Positions 47,867 through 57,565 are shown, counted from the first letter of the stretch. The stretch: 64,000 bases of DNA from Streptomyces sp. NBC_00775 (GCF_036347135.1 NZ_CP108938.1:10230001-10294000); one strand, 5' to 3'. Numbers and translations: made by a program. Notes: generated by a model not told the origin, from the letters alone.

Positions 47867-48046
47867 GTGTCCAAGGAGGTCACCTTCGTCGACGTCGACG
47901 GCGGCACTGCCCGCCTCGTCGGCCGGATCGTCACCGACGCGACCGTTTACGGTGCGCACGCGGCCTGGCCACTGCAACTCACCATGGACTACGCCCGCGA
48001 GAGCGACACCTGGACCGCCCTCCGCTCAGTCGCCACGACCTGGTGA
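47867..48046 (+). CDS. Short coding-like frame, unidentified
   Basis: A GTG-started frame of 59 residues: SKEVTFVDVDGGTARLVGRI, then VTDATVYGAHAAWPLQLTMD, ending RSVATTW. Composition and third-position GC look coding. It may be a remnant of a longer gene cut by the same rearrangement that broke the MmyB-type gene. No family recognised. Confidence 0.35.
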   Translation: MSKEVTFVDVDGGTARLVGRIVTDATVYGAHAAWPLQLTMDYARESDTWTALRSVATTW

Positions 48047-48122
48047 TCCACCCGGCGCGAGCACACGGGCGCCCCATCGAGCCGCCAGGTGGTCCCGGCC
48101 ATGAGCGGATTCTCGTTGGCTC

Positions 48123-48157
48123 GCCCCCTGTCCGCATCAACGATTCGGACAGGGGGC
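48123..48157. terminator. Hairpin terminator
   Basis: A perfect 12-bp stem (GCCCCCTGTCCG and complement) with an 11-base loop, 42 bases beyond the convergent cyclophilin stop. It probably serves the cyclophilin gene. Confidence 0.7.
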
Positions 48158-48199
48158 AGGCTCATGATCGGCCGGACGAATCCTGGGCCGTCAGGCTCC

Positions 48200-48691
48200 T
48201 CAGACGGTGCCGCAGTCCGAGATCACGATCTTCTTGGCGGTGGTCCCGGAACGGCTGCCGAGCCCCTCGATCGCCTTCACGACGTCCATGCCCTCGACTA
48301 CCTCACCGAAGACGACGTGCTTGCCGTCCAGCCAGTCGGTGACGATGGTGGTGATGAAGAACTGCGAGCCGTTGGTGTTCGGGCCCGCGTTGGCCATGGA
48401 CAGCAGGCCCGGCTTGGTGTGCTTGAGCTTGAAGTTCTCGTCGGCGAACTTCTCGCCGTAGATGCTCTTGCCGCCCGTGCCGTTCTGGTTGGTGAAGTCG
48501 CCGCCCTGGAGCATGAAGTCCGGGATGACCCGGTGGAACGGCGAGCCCTTGTAACCGTAGCCGTGCACGCCGGTGGCCAGTTCGCGGAAGTTCTGCGCGG
48601 TCTTCGGGACGACGTCGTCGAAGAGTTTGAACTCGATACGGCCGATCAGCTCGCCGTTGGCGGACACCTCAAAAAAGACGTTGTCGCTCAT
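48200..48691 (-). CDS. Peptidyl-prolyl cis-trans isomerase, cyclophilin type
   Basis: 163 residues of a single cyclophilin domain: [40 protein letters not shown] with the catalytic Arg, and [14 protein letters not shown]. It isomerises prolyl bonds during folding and has no signal, so it is cytosolic. The sequence is closer to eukaryotic CypA-like forms than to PpiB, as in Streptomyces SccypA-type proteins. The frame is open upstream, but ATG 48691 matches the family start. Confidence 0.93.
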   Translation of the reverse strand: MSDNVFFEVSANGELIGRIEFKLFDDVVPKTAQNFRELATGVHGYGYKGSPFHRVIPDFMLQGGDFTNQNGTGGKSIYGEKFADENFKLKHTKPGLLSMANAGPNTNGSQFFITTIVTDWLDGKHVVFGEVVEGMDVVKAIEGLGSRSGTTAKKIVISDCGTV

Positions 48692-49119
48692 TGCTCTGCT
48701 CCTCTGGATTCGAATGGTTGCCCCCCCAGGGTAGGAGGCGGAGGAGGTGGGCGCGTGATCCGGGTCGATCATGCGTCGTGTCGCTCGGGACCATGGAGTG
48801 ACGAGGCGTCGGCGGACCGTGCCGATGAGGTCGCGCAACTGCGGTCGCGTCCACGCGTCCAGTTCGAGATCGGGGTACGCATTCCGGAGCCCGGCGAACC
48901 CGTCTCGGGGAGACCCCGTGTTCCGCCATCGCACTCCGCCGCCCCGAACAGCCTCTGTCCGGCTGCGTCGGCGACCCGGCCGACGGGAAGGCCTTCGTGG
49001 GCGACCCGCCGGATGGGGACCGCAGCCCGGCTCTGGCACCGGCACAGGTCGTGACGCACTCCCGTACGGAACGCATCATCGGATGGCCCGACCCCGGCTC
49101 GTTGGACCCGAGATTCGCC
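48692..49119. other. Intergenic stretch with a coding-like remnant
   Basis: 428 bases. On the minus strand about 48785-48905 reads [20 protein letters not shown] then [20 protein letters not shown], which has strong coding character and no start or family that I can name. It is probably the tail of a deleted gene. Nothing else is recognisable. Confidence 0.4.
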
Positions 49120-49449
49120 CTACGCGCTTGTCGGTGCCGCCTGCTGCACGACCTCGAAGGACCACAGGGTGGACCCGCTCGCGGCCGGCTTGGGGCGTTC
49201 GCCGCCGGCCGTGTCACCGCCCTGGTGGGCTGTCTTCATGGGGCCTTCCATCCACGCTTGGAAGGATTCCTCGTCACGCCACCGTGTGTAGACGAGATAG
49301 CTGTCGGTGCCTTCGACGGGGCGGAGGAGTTCGAACCACTCGAACCCGTCGGAGTTCTCCACGGCATGGGCGCGAGAGGCGAAGCGCTTCTCCAGCGTCT
49401 CTCGCTGCTCGGCGGGGACGGTCAGTACGTTGATCTTGACTACGCTCAT
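49120..49449 (-). CDS. Antibiotic biosynthesis monooxygenase (ABM) domain protein
   Basis: 109 residues with a dimeric alpha/beta ferredoxin-like fold: VVKINVLTVPAEQRETLEKRF, then GFEWFELLRPVEGTDSYLVYTRW, RDEESFQAWM. Members oxidise polyphenols without cofactor or degrade heme (IsdG-like). The Phe/Trp pair (GFEWFELL) and the lack of the usual catalytic Asn-His pair leave the substrate open. It stands alone. Confidence 0.85.
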   Translation of the reverse strand: MSVVKINVLTVPAEQRETLEKRFASRAHAVENSDGFEWFELLRPVEGTDSYLVYTRWRDEESFQAWMEGPMKTAHQGGDTAGGERPKPAASGSTLWSFEVVQQAAPTSA

Positions 49450-49778
49450 GGCCCCATCCTGCCGTACGGGCGTGGGACGGCTGTGCAGCGGCTCGTGCCG
49501 GGGGCGGTGTTGCTGCGTACATGCGCGGACCGTACGGGGCTGACCAGCGCGTCGGTGAAGGTGCTGCCGACCGGAGTGGGCAACGGCTGGAGTGATGGGG
49601 CTCAACTCACTGTCCAGTTCGCAGTCGCAGCAGTCGCAGCAGTCGCAGCAGTCGCGGAGCAACTGCGCCCGCACCACCGGCCGCTGTTCGGTACGGCCGA
49701 CTCCCACGTGTCAGGGATGGCTGTCGGGGTCCGAATCCCGGACCGCCACCCCTCACACTCCCGGAGGACGGGCGTGGA
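49450..49778. other. Intergenic stretch with a 9-bp tandem repeat
   Basis: 329 bases. Four near-perfect copies of GCAGTCGCA lie at 49621-49656. A short stem (GGTCCG/CGGACC) near 49728-49744 resembles a tRNA T-arm but no tRNA surrounds it. No gene recognised. Confidence 0.5.
49621..49656. repeat. Tandem repeat, unit GCAGTCGCA x 4
   Basis: The unit GCAGTCGCA (9 bp) is repeated about four times with a slight change in the last copy. It lies in non-coding DNA and could vary in number by slippage. Confidence 0.8.
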
Positions 49779-51170
49779 TCAGTATCCGTAACGACTCTTG
49801 ATGTGGCGCCAGAAGTCGCGCACCATCCACTTGTCAAACTCGGTGATCTCCGTCGCGCTGCCGGCGTTCATGATGAAGCCGCCGACGCCTGTCGGGGTCC
49901 AGTCGTAGAAGTCGTCCAGGCCGAAGGTGTGGCCGACCTCGTGAAGATAGATGTGCAGGTTCTCCTCGTCCAGGGCGTCCGTGAAGTACTCCTGGTCGAC
50001 GCGCTGGCCCCAGTCACCGCCGGCGCCGCCGAAGCCCATCCCCTTGGTGAGCCAGAGGGACTGGTCGTAGTGGTGCTCTTCCTTGCCGGGGCACTGGGAG
50101 TAGTCGCCGTCCTGGTGGAAGAACCGGCCGCAGGGCGGGGCACATTGGGGGGCGCCTCCCTCGTCGAGGTTGCCGGCGTAGATGTCGACGGAGTCATCGG
50201 TCCACTTCAGGGTGGAGCGGTCCTTGACGGCCCAGCCGACGACCTTGACCGAGACCTTGGCGTACGGCCACTGGTTGTAGCCCTTGCCGTCCTCGGTGAG
50301 GGCGGCCATCCACTTCCCGAACTGCTTCTGCAGGGTGGACTCGATCCGGTCGCGGAGGGTGGCGGTGACCGGGTTGTCGGAGTCCCAGCGGACGCAGTAG
50401 TTGATGCTGCCCTTGTTGGCCATGATCTGGTCGAAGCCGTAATTCTTGAAGCCGTAGATGTCGGGGTACGTCGATGCCATGTGGTCCCAGACCTGGCCGA
50501 GCGGCGTGACGAGGCCGGACGGCGGGTTCCACTCGGCCGCGCTCGTCGCCGTCGCCGTGGCTGCCGCGGAGGCGGTGGCGGTGGCGGTGGCGGTGGGGGT
50601 GGCCGTAGTACTGGCCTTGGGGGTGGCGGTCACCGACGGCGTGGCCGCGGCGGTCGGGGTGGCCGTGGGGGAGCTGGACTCACTGAAACTGGGGGCGACG
50701 GTCGAACCGGCACTCGGGCTCGAGTCCACGCCGGAGTCGCAGGCCTTGCCATTGAGCTTGAACGACCCGGGCACCGAGGTGGCGCCGGACCGCGATCCCA
50801 CGAATCCGGTGGAGACCGTGCCTCCGGTGGCCAGCGAGCCGTTCCAGCTCACATTCTTCACCGTGACGGTCGTACCAGACTGGGTCCAGGACCCGTTCCA
50901 GCTCTGGGTGATTTTCTCGCCGCCGGCGAGTTCGAAGGTGAGCTTCCAACGGGCGAGCGGCTTACCGGAGTTGGCGATCTCGACGGCCCCCTGGAAGCCA
51001 TCGGCCCACTCGCCGGTCACGCGGTAGTCCACCTTGCAACTGGACTCAGCGCCGTTCGCCAGCATGGGCACCAGAGCACCGGTCGCCGCCACGAGTGTGG
51101 CGGCGACCGCGACAGGGATCGGGCGCATGAGGCGTTTGCGCAGGCGGTGGGTCGTACGGGGCGGTCTCAT
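49779..51170 (-). CDS. Secreted CBM2-containing metallopeptidase
   Basis: 463 residues. A Sec signal (LMRPIPVAVAATLVAATGALVPMLANGA) is followed by a family 2 cellulose-binding module (CKVDYRVTGEWADGFQGAVE, then TQSWNGSWTQSGTTVTVKNV). A long Thr/Ala/Ser-Pro linker leads to a catalytic domain with the zinc motif HEVGHTFGLDDFYDW and a downstream FIMNAG (Met-turn). The metzincin-like HExxHxxGLDD with CBM2 suggests a protease that acts on cell-wall or biomass-bound protein. ATG 51170 has GAAGGA eight bases upstream. Confidence 0.85.
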   Translation of the reverse strand: MRPPRTTHRLRKRLMRPIPVAVAATLVAATGALVPMLANGAESSCKVDYRVTGEWADGFQGAVEIANSGKPLARWKLTFELAGGEKITQSWNGSWTQSGTTVTVKNVSWNGSLATGGTVSTGFVGSRSGATSVPGSFKLNGKACDSGVDSSPSAGSTVAPSFSESSSPTATPTAAATPSVTATPKASTTATPTATATATASAAATATATSAAEWNPPSGLVTPLGQVWDHMASTYPDIYGFKNYGFDQIMANKGSINYCVRWDSDNPVTATLRDRIESTLQKQFGKWMAALTEDGKGYNQWPYAKVSVKVVGWAVKDRSTLKWTDDSVDIYAGNLDEGGAPQCAPPCGRFFHQDGDYSQCPGKEEHHYDQSLWLTKGMGFGGAGGDWGQRVDQEYFTDALDEENLHIYLHEVGHTFGLDDFYDWTPTGVGGFIMNAGSATEITEFDKWMVRDFWRHIKSRYGY

Positions 51171-51406
51171 GAGGTGGATCCTTCGGGAAGGTCTCGGGAT
51201 GTCAGACCTAAGTGGCCGCCCAGGCAAGGTTGGTTGCCATCGGCCTGCAACCCGTCGCCGAACTGGTCGAGACGATCCGGTCGGGCGGCCTCATGAGGCA
51301 GGTTCTGTTCGCGGGCTGTTGGTACACCTGGCCGTCGAGGGTCGTGGCCGGATTAGGAGAATCACCTTCTCGTCGCCTTGCTATTGGGGTGCCTGTCGGA
51401 AGTGGA

Positions 51407-52102
51407 TCAAGTCGCAGTGGCGAGTTCGACGAGATGCCGGGCTGTGCCGGCAGGATCGATGATCTGATGGAGGTGCGCGCCGGGCAGGTGTGCCACGCGC
51501 CAGCCGCGTTCGCGTGCCTCGGCGGCAGGGTCGTCATACGGAGGGCCGAACAGCAGGTAGGAGCAGGGATGGTCGTCCCATCCGTCGGGGACCGGGATGT
51601 GCTGCTCGTAGTAGGACAGCGGCAGGGTGGGCTGCTCCTCAATGACTGTCTGTCGCACCATCGGATCAGAGAACATGGGTGCGACGTCTGCCTCGTCCCA
51701 CCAGTCGGTCCAGCGTGGCAGCCTGCCGTTCACAGCCATCGGGCCGAGGAACTCCAGCAACTCGGGTGAGGCAACAGGGGTTGGTCCGATCAGGGCCGGC
51801 AGCGCGGCATCGACAAAGACCGAGCTGGTCACCGGATGGTCGAGGCCCGAGCGAATCGCCGGGAGAAACAAGCCTGCGTTGCTGTGGGCCACCAAGGTGA
51901 CGGGACTGCCGGCCGAGACCTGCCGGAGGTCGTCGCGGACGGCATTGACGATGCGGGGCCAGAATGGCGGAGCACCGGCGCCTATGTGCAGCAGGGACGG
52001 CACCCGTACGCGGTGTCCCGCCGCCGTCAAGTGTTCGGCCACCGGGTGCCAGGTCGAGGGACCTACGGACGGACTGTGCACGAGAACGAAGGTCGGCTGC
52101 AT
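51407..52102 (-). CDS. Alpha/beta hydrolase
   Basis: 231 residues. FVLVHSPSVGPSTWHPVAEHL provides the oxyanion loop, VTLVAHSNAGLFLPAI is the nucleophile elbow with Ser, DPAAEAR gives a possible Asp, and PGAHLHQIIDP holds the catalytic His. Length and sequence fit small EstA-like esterases. It is separated from the next hydrolase by 244 bases, and the pair are not obviously one operon. Confidence 0.85.
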   Translation of the reverse strand: MQPTFVLVHSPSVGPSTWHPVAEHLTAAGHRVRVPSLLHIGAGAPPFWPRIVNAVRDDLRQVSAGSPVTLVAHSNAGLFLPAIRSGLDHPVTSSVFVDAALPALIGPTPVASPELLEFLGPMAVNGRLPRWTDWWDEADVAPMFSDPMVRQTVIEEQPTLPLSYYEQHIPVPDGWDDHPCSYLLFGPPYDDPAAEARERGWRVAHLPGAHLHQIIDPAGTARHLVELATAT

Positions 52103-52346
52103 GTGACGATCCTGTCGCCCGTGTCATCGGAGCCGCGACAGTCTTGGCCGACAGCAGAACGCTTCGCTTCGAAGAAGCCCATGCGCCGCCACACCACGGC
52201 CGTTCACACCCTTCGTTGTTGGCAGCGAGGAAGACGGTGTCCTGGCGGGGCTTCAGTTGCGTGGATCCGTCATGTGGATGCGCGGTCTCGACCCGGGCCG
52301 CGGTGGCGGCGTCCCGCTGGCAGGCCGGACGCCGCCACCGCTCACG

Positions 52347-53111
52347 TCAGGCCGGCGAGGTGACCGCTCGGCCGAGGTGCCGGGCGAAGAACCGGACCGC
52401 GCTGTCGGCCTCGAACCTGGGCAGTTCCTTGTGCCGGCCAGCGTTGGCGTGCAACGTCTTGTCCTTCGAGGCGAAGGCGTCGAACAACGCGAGACCGGAC
52501 TGGCGCGGGATGTGCTCGTCGTCCCACTGGAGCGCGAACTGGATCGGGATGGTGATCCGCTTCGCCGTTTCGGCCAGGGGATCGGGCCAGAAGAGACCGA
52601 AGACCGCGGCGGTGATCCTGGGTTCGATCGCCGTCAACGGCACTCCGATCGCGGTGCCCATGTTCAGGCCGAAGTAGCCGACCGGCCCATCGGTGCCGAT
52701 CTCCGGCAGTTCCTGGAGGGCGTCCAGGGTCGCCTGCCACTCGGGCACGGCGCGCTCTGCCAGGTGGGCGTTGTAGCGGACGACGATCGGGCCGACCGGC
52801 TCACCCGCCGCCATCGCCCGCTGCATCACGGCGATCTCCTGCTCGTCGTGCGCTGTGCGCGGCCGGTCGCCGTGCCCGGGCGCGTCGATGCAGGCGACGT
52901 GGAAGCCGCAGCCGGTCACGAGGAGGTGTGCACGGCCCGTCATCGCCGGTGCCTTTTTGTGCGTGCCGCCGCCGTGGCCCATCAGCACCAGGGGCGCGCG
53001 ATCGGCGCCGGATGCGGGTGACCAGAGCACGCCGGGGAGCTCGCCCACGGTGAAGTCTCGTTCGAGGACACCGTTCGACGATGTCTCCGCAGTGAACTGC
53101 ACAGAATGCAT
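52347..53111 (-). CDS. Dienelactone-hydrolase-like alpha/beta hydrolase without nucleophile Ser
   Basis: 254 residues. LVLMGHGGGTHKKAPAM is the oxyanion region, ACIDAPGHGDRP the second strand, and VGYFGLNMGTAIGVPL the nucleophile elbow. In relatives it reads GLSMG; here the Ser is Asn (codon AAC), so ordinary ester hydrolysis is doubtful. FALQWDDEHIPRQSGLALFDAFASKDKTLH retains an Asp and AGRHKELPRFE a His. The protein may be a pseudo-enzyme or bind a ligand. A 19-codon peptide with a strong ribosome site lies just upstream. Confidence 0.82.
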   Translation of the reverse strand: MHSVQFTAETSSNGVLERDFTVGELPGVLWSPASGADRAPLVLMGHGGGTHKKAPAMTGRAHLLVTGCGFHVACIDAPGHGDRPRTAHDEQEIAVMQRAMAAGEPVGPIVVRYNAHLAERAVPEWQATLDALQELPEIGTDGPVGYFGLNMGTAIGVPLTAIEPRITAAVFGLFWPDPLAETAKRITIPIQFALQWDDEHIPRQSGLALFDAFASKDKTLHANAGRHKELPRFEADSAVRFFARHLGRAVTSPA

Positions 53112-53162
53112 AGGTTGTTGCCTTTCGGGAGTGCCTTGTTGTTGCGGCGCTCCCGGCGACAC

Positions 53163-53222
53163 CTACGTCAATCGCCCGACCGTGACGAACAGGGGGAGCA
53201 CCCAAACGAATACAGCGTTCAT
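53163..53222 (-). CDS. Candidate 19-residue hydrophobic leader peptide
   Basis: A short frame, MNAVFVWVLPLFVTVGRLT, preceded by GGAGGTGA at ideal distance and ending 52 bases before the alpha/beta hydrolase start on the same strand. It is hydrophobic enough to be a membrane micropeptide or a leader that regulates the next gene. No family known. Confidence 0.4.
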   Translation of the reverse strand: MNAVFVWVLPLFVTVGRLT

Positions 53223-53537
53223 GGGTCTCACCTCCTCGGGCGGTGTCTCGGTCGTCTGCAAGCTACCAGCGCGAACATCGCCTCGCCCAACCCTTTTTCC
53301 CTGGCGCGTGACCAGAGCTCCGGACAGGCCCTGGGAGCAGTTCGAGGAGACCAAGTGGAAGGGGTACGCCCGCCGTTGGAGCGTGCGGTTGCACGGCGCG
53401 GGGGTGGCGGGATCCGGGCGATGCCCGGGCAGTTCCCGCGCCGAGGCGGACTGTCACCTGATGTGCCCGCTCCCGTACAGTCCGTGGTGCCGGCGCTCCG
53501 CTACGGCCAAGCCCAGCGGTTGACCAGGAGAGGAAAC

Positions 53538-54869
53538 ATGGACACCGAAGCCAGTCTCGGCTCCCTTCCGTACGTTCCCGGAACGGGGCGGCCGGTTCCC
53601 GAAGCCGAGCCTGGAGTCGTGGAGCGGTGGCGATCAGGGGGAGGCGAACTGGTTGAACTGCTGTTCCAGGTGCGCGAGCGGGTCGGCGGCATCGCCGCGT
53701 TCCGCCTCGGGCCGGCCCCCACCGTTCTCGTCACCGACCCGCAGGCGGTCCAGCACGTACTCGCCCGGCACCCGGAGCGGTACGTCAAGCGCTCCCACCG
53801 TGCCCGTGTGCTGATCGGCGACGGCGTCCTCGCCGCCACCGGTACGGCGTGGAAGCGGCAACGCCGCTTGCTGCAGTCCCAGTTCACCGGTACCGGCATG
53901 CGCCGCTACGAGCAGCGGATCACCGAGGCTGCCCGGACCACCGCCGGGCGCTGGGACGGGTACGCCCGTACCGGGCAAACCCTCGATGTCGGGCGGGAGT
54001 TGCGCCGCTTCGCCCTGGACGCCATTTGGCGTTCCCTGACCGGGCACCCTCTCGACGAAGGGACCGAGCGCGAACTGGCCGCCGTGGCAGCCGTGGCGAC
54101 CGCCCTACCGACTCTGCCCGCCGATGTCACCGACGCCCAGGACGCCGTTGCCGCCGATCTCGCCCGGATCGATGCGGTCGCCCAGCACGCCATCGAGGCC
54201 GCCCGCAGCGGGGCGGCCGGCCCCGACGGCCCCGGCCTGCTGCACGTCCTGATCGACGCCGCCACTGAGCGCCCCGAGTACACCGACCGGCTGATCCGCG
54301 ACGAGCTGGTCACGTTGCTCGTGGCTGGGCACGAGACCACCGCCACCACCCTGACCTGGCTCTACCTGCTCCTCGACCGGCACCCCGCCGCACGCGAAGA
54401 AGCTCTTGCCGTCGGCGGCGAAGGCTCAGCGCAACGCCGCCAGGCCATCCAGGCGCTGGTCCACGAGACGCTCCGGCTCTACCCGTCCGCCTGGATCCTG
54501 CCCCGCCACGCCACCGAGGACGACACCCTTGCCGGCTACGCCGTCAAGGCGGGCACCGACATCCTGGTCTGCCCGTACCTCACGCACCGCGATCCCGAAC
54601 TGTGGCCAGACCCGGAGGACTTCGACCCCCGGCGCTTCATCACCCCGGACGGCCGGCCCACTCACCCGGGCGCCTATTTCCCCTTCGGTATCGGTCCCCG
54701 CGCCTGCCTCGGTCTGCAATTCGCGCTCCGCGAATCGACGGTCCTGCTCGAACATCTGCTGCCGGTCCACACGTTGGCCTTCCACTCCACCCCGACGAAG
54801 GCGGTGTACGGCATCACCGTCCGCCCCGACGGGCCCACCCCCGCAACCCTGGCACCGCCACTCACCTGA
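53538..54869 (+). CDS. Cytochrome P450
   Basis: 443 residues, complete. I-helix AGHETTATTLTWLYLL, ETLRLYP for ExxR, and heme loop FPFGIGPRACLGLQFALRE with the Cys ligand. RDPELWPDPEDFDPRRFI supplies the PERF region. The sequence is of the class-I soluble bacterial type with resemblance to CYP family members that carry HETTATTL. No ferredoxin or reductase gene is adjacent, so electron partners must be elsewhere. Clear Shine-Dalgarno (AGGAGAGG) before ATG 53538. Substrate unknown. Confidence 0.93.
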   Translation: MDTEASLGSLPYVPGTGRPVPEAEPGVVERWRSGGGELVELLFQVRERVGGIAAFRLGPAPTVLVTDPQAVQHVLARHPERYVKRSHRARVLIGDGVLAATGTAWKRQRRLLQSQFTGTGMRRYEQRITEAARTTAGRWDGYARTGQTLDVGRELRRFALDAIWRSLTGHPLDEGTERELAAVAAVATALPTLPADVTDAQDAVAADLARIDAVAQHAIEAARSGAAGPDGPGLLHVLIDAATERPEYTDRLIRDELVTLLVAGHETTATTLTWLYLLLDRHPAAREEALAVGGEGSAQRRQAIQALVHETLRLYPSAWILPRHATEDDTLAGYAVKAGTDILVCPYLTHRDPELWPDPEDFDPRRFITPDGRPTHPGAYFPFGIGPRACLGLQFALRESTVLLEHLLPVHTLAFHSTPTKAVYGITVRPDGPTPATLAPPLT

Positions 54870-55073
54870 AGCGGACCATGCGGGGAACGGTCCGGAGAGG
54901 ATCGCGAGCCCAGGGATCCGGCTGGGGAGCGGTGGGATGGGCGTCGCGACGCGGAGGCAAGACATCGGCTGCCTTGCCTCAGCGCGCTGTTCCCCTTCCC
55001 GATCAGTGCAGGAGCTCTTCCGAGCCAGTGCCCATCCCACCCAGCGGGTGGCGGCCGGCCACCCGCCACTGGG

Positions 55074-57143
55074 TCACACGGAGCCGCGTCTGATACGGCG
55101 CAGCAGCACCAAGCCCGCGATCACGAGAATCCCTCCGGCCGCGGCCGGCCACAGGTTCGTGCCGGTGTTGGCCAGATCGCCCGTAACCGCTTGCGGTTCG
55201 GTCTGCGCCTGCGACGTGCTCTGCGCCGTCGCCTGCGCGGACGGAGCATCTACACCTGAGGCCGGCGTCTGCCCGGGGTGGGACGATTCGCTGCTGTGGT
55301 CGTCGTCCGTGCCATCCTGCGGTGTGGCGGCCGCGTCGCTTCCTGCGGCCGAGGGCTTCGTGTCCGCCTTGGGTACCACACCACCGTCGCCGGTGGCCGA
55401 GCCGCCGCCTGCCGGTTCGGTGCCCCGCGTGCTGGTCGGGGGCGGCGGAGTCTGCGTGCCCGCGGGGGTGCCGGGGTCCGTCGCTTCGTCGCCACCGGAC
55501 GAGGCGTCAGGACTCGGTGTCGGCTCGTCCTGCGACGGCTCAGCCGTGCCAGAACCGCCACCGCCATCGTCGCCTGCACCGCCACCGCCACTGCTGCCCG
55601 CACCGTCACCGTCGTCGCCACCGCCTGCACCGTCGCCGCACTGGCGGCCGGAGTTGATGCAGTCCACCATCTCCCGCATGAGGGACGCGTCGAAGACGTT
55701 GATGAAGTCGTCGTGGTCGGTGATCGCCTTGTGCAGCTGCTCGGGGAACCCGTCCACGGCGTACGGGTTCTTCACTTGGCCGTTCTCGATGGTCGGCGCC
55801 GGTACGTCGTAGACCAGCCGCATGGTCAGCTGCGGAATCGCCTTGAAGCCGCCTGAGCAGTTGCCGTCGGCGTCGGTGAAGGCAACGTGCGCGCGGTGGT
55901 TGGCGCTGTCGATGTTCTGACCGTCCCAGCAACTCTGGAAGGCGAACGTCCGTACCACGCTGCTGTTCTGGGGACAGATCGGGTACTTGTCCGTCAACTG
56001 CACCTTGTCCTCGAAGCCGGTGCAGCTCCAGTGGGCGTTGGCGTTCGCGGTGCCGTTGATGAACGCCTTCGCGTCGCCGGTGATGATGCGCAGGAACGTC
56101 GGCATCTCGACGACCTTGCTCTGCGGGTTGCCGATGAACTCGATCTGCGCCTGCTTTGCCTGCAGGACCTTCCCGACGTTGCCCTCCAGGCCGCCACCGT
56201 TCTTGTCGGCGTCGAACTCCTGCGTACCGTCCTGCAGCCGGACCACCGGCCAGTAGTACGTGGACTTGTCGCCCTGGTTCTGGCACGTGGTCGAGGCGTT
56301 GGCGAGATCGTCGTTGCTGGCGAACCCGTCGTTCGACTGGTTGCCGACGTAGTCGTGCAGGTGGTGGGCGCCGTTGGCGACACCGGGCGCCACGATCACG
56401 TTGTCGGTGTTGAACTTCTTGTTGGCGTTCACACCACACGAACTGGTGAACGTGCCGGTCGAGGCGTCGCCGCCGCTGCGCGGCTTCGGCTGCACGTTCG
56501 GCTGAACTGTCGTGATGTCCACGAAGTCCGCGGCGACGGGACTGCTGACACCGTTCGCGTTGCCGCCCTGCTGCCCGTTGTTCTGATCGCCGTTGTTGTT
56601 CTGCTGCTGGCCGTTGTCGCTCTGGCCACCTGCGTTGTTCTGGGCCGGGTCGGCGGGGACCGCGGTGCAAGAGGCGAGACCGTCGAGCGAATTCGGCGCC
56701 TCGGCGCCCGCGCCCTTGAAGCCGGCTTTGATGCGCTCGATGACCGCGCCCCGCTTCTCGTTCAGCGGGCCGAGGATCGAGTTCTGCACGAAGTTCGCAT
56801 CCTCCGCCTGTGCCTGCTGCGTCGAGGCCAGTCGGGCATACGCTTCGGAGATCTGCTCGTCGAGGAGGGCGAGTTGCTTGTCGGTGTCCGCCCTCGCTTG
56901 CTGCGGAACCTCCGTGAGTTGGCTGCCCACGTCCGGGCAGTCGATTGTGGCGGCTCCCCATGCCTTGGTCTGGTTACTGCCAGTTGGGTTCCCCTGCTGG
57001 CTGGGCGCGCCGCTCGAGCTGCCTTCCGTCGCTGAAGCGTAGACGTTGACCGCTACCAGCCCACCTCCGCCCAATATCAGCGCGGCTGCGGCAAATGTCG
57101 CACGACGCGCACCCGTGGGCCGTCTGCGTGTGTTGCGTCTCAC
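55074..57143 (-). CDS. DUF1996 cell-wall-anchored protein with LAXTG sorting signal
   Basis: 689 residues. A Sec signal ([18 protein letters not shown]) is followed by a coiled segment ([20 protein letters not shown], repeated Gln/Ala), an Asn/Gln-rich linker, and a DUF1996 domain ([51 protein letters not shown]). A long Gly/Ser/Thr/Pro linker then leads to LANTG, a TM helix and RRIRR. LANTG fits the LAXTG motif used by Streptomyces class E sortases. DUF1996 occurs in fungal and bacterial secreted proteins of unknown activity. Confidence 0.88.
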   Translation of the reverse strand: MRRNTRRRPTGARRATFAAAALILGGGGLVAVNVYASATEGSSSGAPSQQGNPTGSNQTKAWGAATIDCPDVGSQLTEVPQQARADTDKQLALLDEQISEAYARLASTQQAQAEDANFVQNSILGPLNEKRGAVIERIKAGFKGAGAEAPNSLDGLASCTAVPADPAQNNAGGQSDNGQQQNNNGDQNNGQQGGNANGVSSPVAADFVDITTVQPNVQPKPRSGGDASTGTFTSSCGVNANKKFNTDNVIVAPGVANGAHHLHDYVGNQSNDGFASNDDLANASTTCQNQGDKSTYYWPVVRLQDGTQEFDADKNGGGLEGNVGKVLQAKQAQIEFIGNPQSKVVEMPTFLRIITGDAKAFINGTANANAHWSCTGFEDKVQLTDKYPICPQNSSVVRTFAFQSCWDGQNIDSANHRAHVAFTDADGNCSGGFKAIPQLTMRLVYDVPAPTIENGQVKNPYAVDGFPEQLHKAITDHDDFINVFDASLMREMVDCINSGRQCGDGAGGGDDGDGAGSSGGGGAGDDGGGGSGTAEPSQDEPTPSPDASSGGDEATDPGTPAGTQTPPPPTSTRGTEPAGGGSATGDGGVVPKADTKPSAAGSDAAATPQDGTDDDHSSESSHPGQTPASGVDAPSAQATAQSTSQAQTEPQAVTGDLANTGTNLWPAAAGGILVIAGLVLLRRIRRGSV

Positions 57144-57339
57144 GTGTGTGCTCCTACGCTTCGTAGCAGGCCAGGCATGAAAATCCCCCGTCCCATACGT
57201 AGATGAGCCCAGTCGCGTTCAACCGCCTCACAGATTCACAGCAGCCTCATATCCGGGGGCCAGGCGACGCCCGACCAATGGGCAGGTCATACGCGAACGT
57301 TCATCCCCCGCAGGCCGGTGCTTCGTTGAGGCGGGGCGC

Positions 57340-57565
57340 CCGGTGTGGCCGGCTGGCCGCCACCGTTGATCGCGCCACCCGGCACGAGATGCTGCGGCCC
57401 GAGGCCGAGGCGCTCCGATCGAGAATCGCGGCGGCCCGGGCTTCATTGGAACTCATCGAGGGCGGCCTGAACTGCGAGCACGAGGACGTCACCCAGTGCC
57501 CGAACTACCGGCGGCTCATCGCTGAGCGGGTCGGCCCCCGAGTCCCGGCGCAGGGGTGGGCGTGA
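57340..57565 (+). pseudogene. C-terminal fragment of a MerR-family regulator
   Basis: The + frame reads RPEAEALRSRIAAARASLEL then CEHEDVTQCPNYRRLIAERV, which matches the dimerisation coil and the Cys-rich end of MerR-type regulators. No HTH precedes it; the frame begins in unrelated sequence at 57203. It is therefore a remnant. Confidence 0.55.

Noticed and set aside
49715..49760. tRNA-like T-arm (GGTCCGAATCCCGGACC)
   Set aside because: No acceptor, D or anticodon arms can be folded around it.
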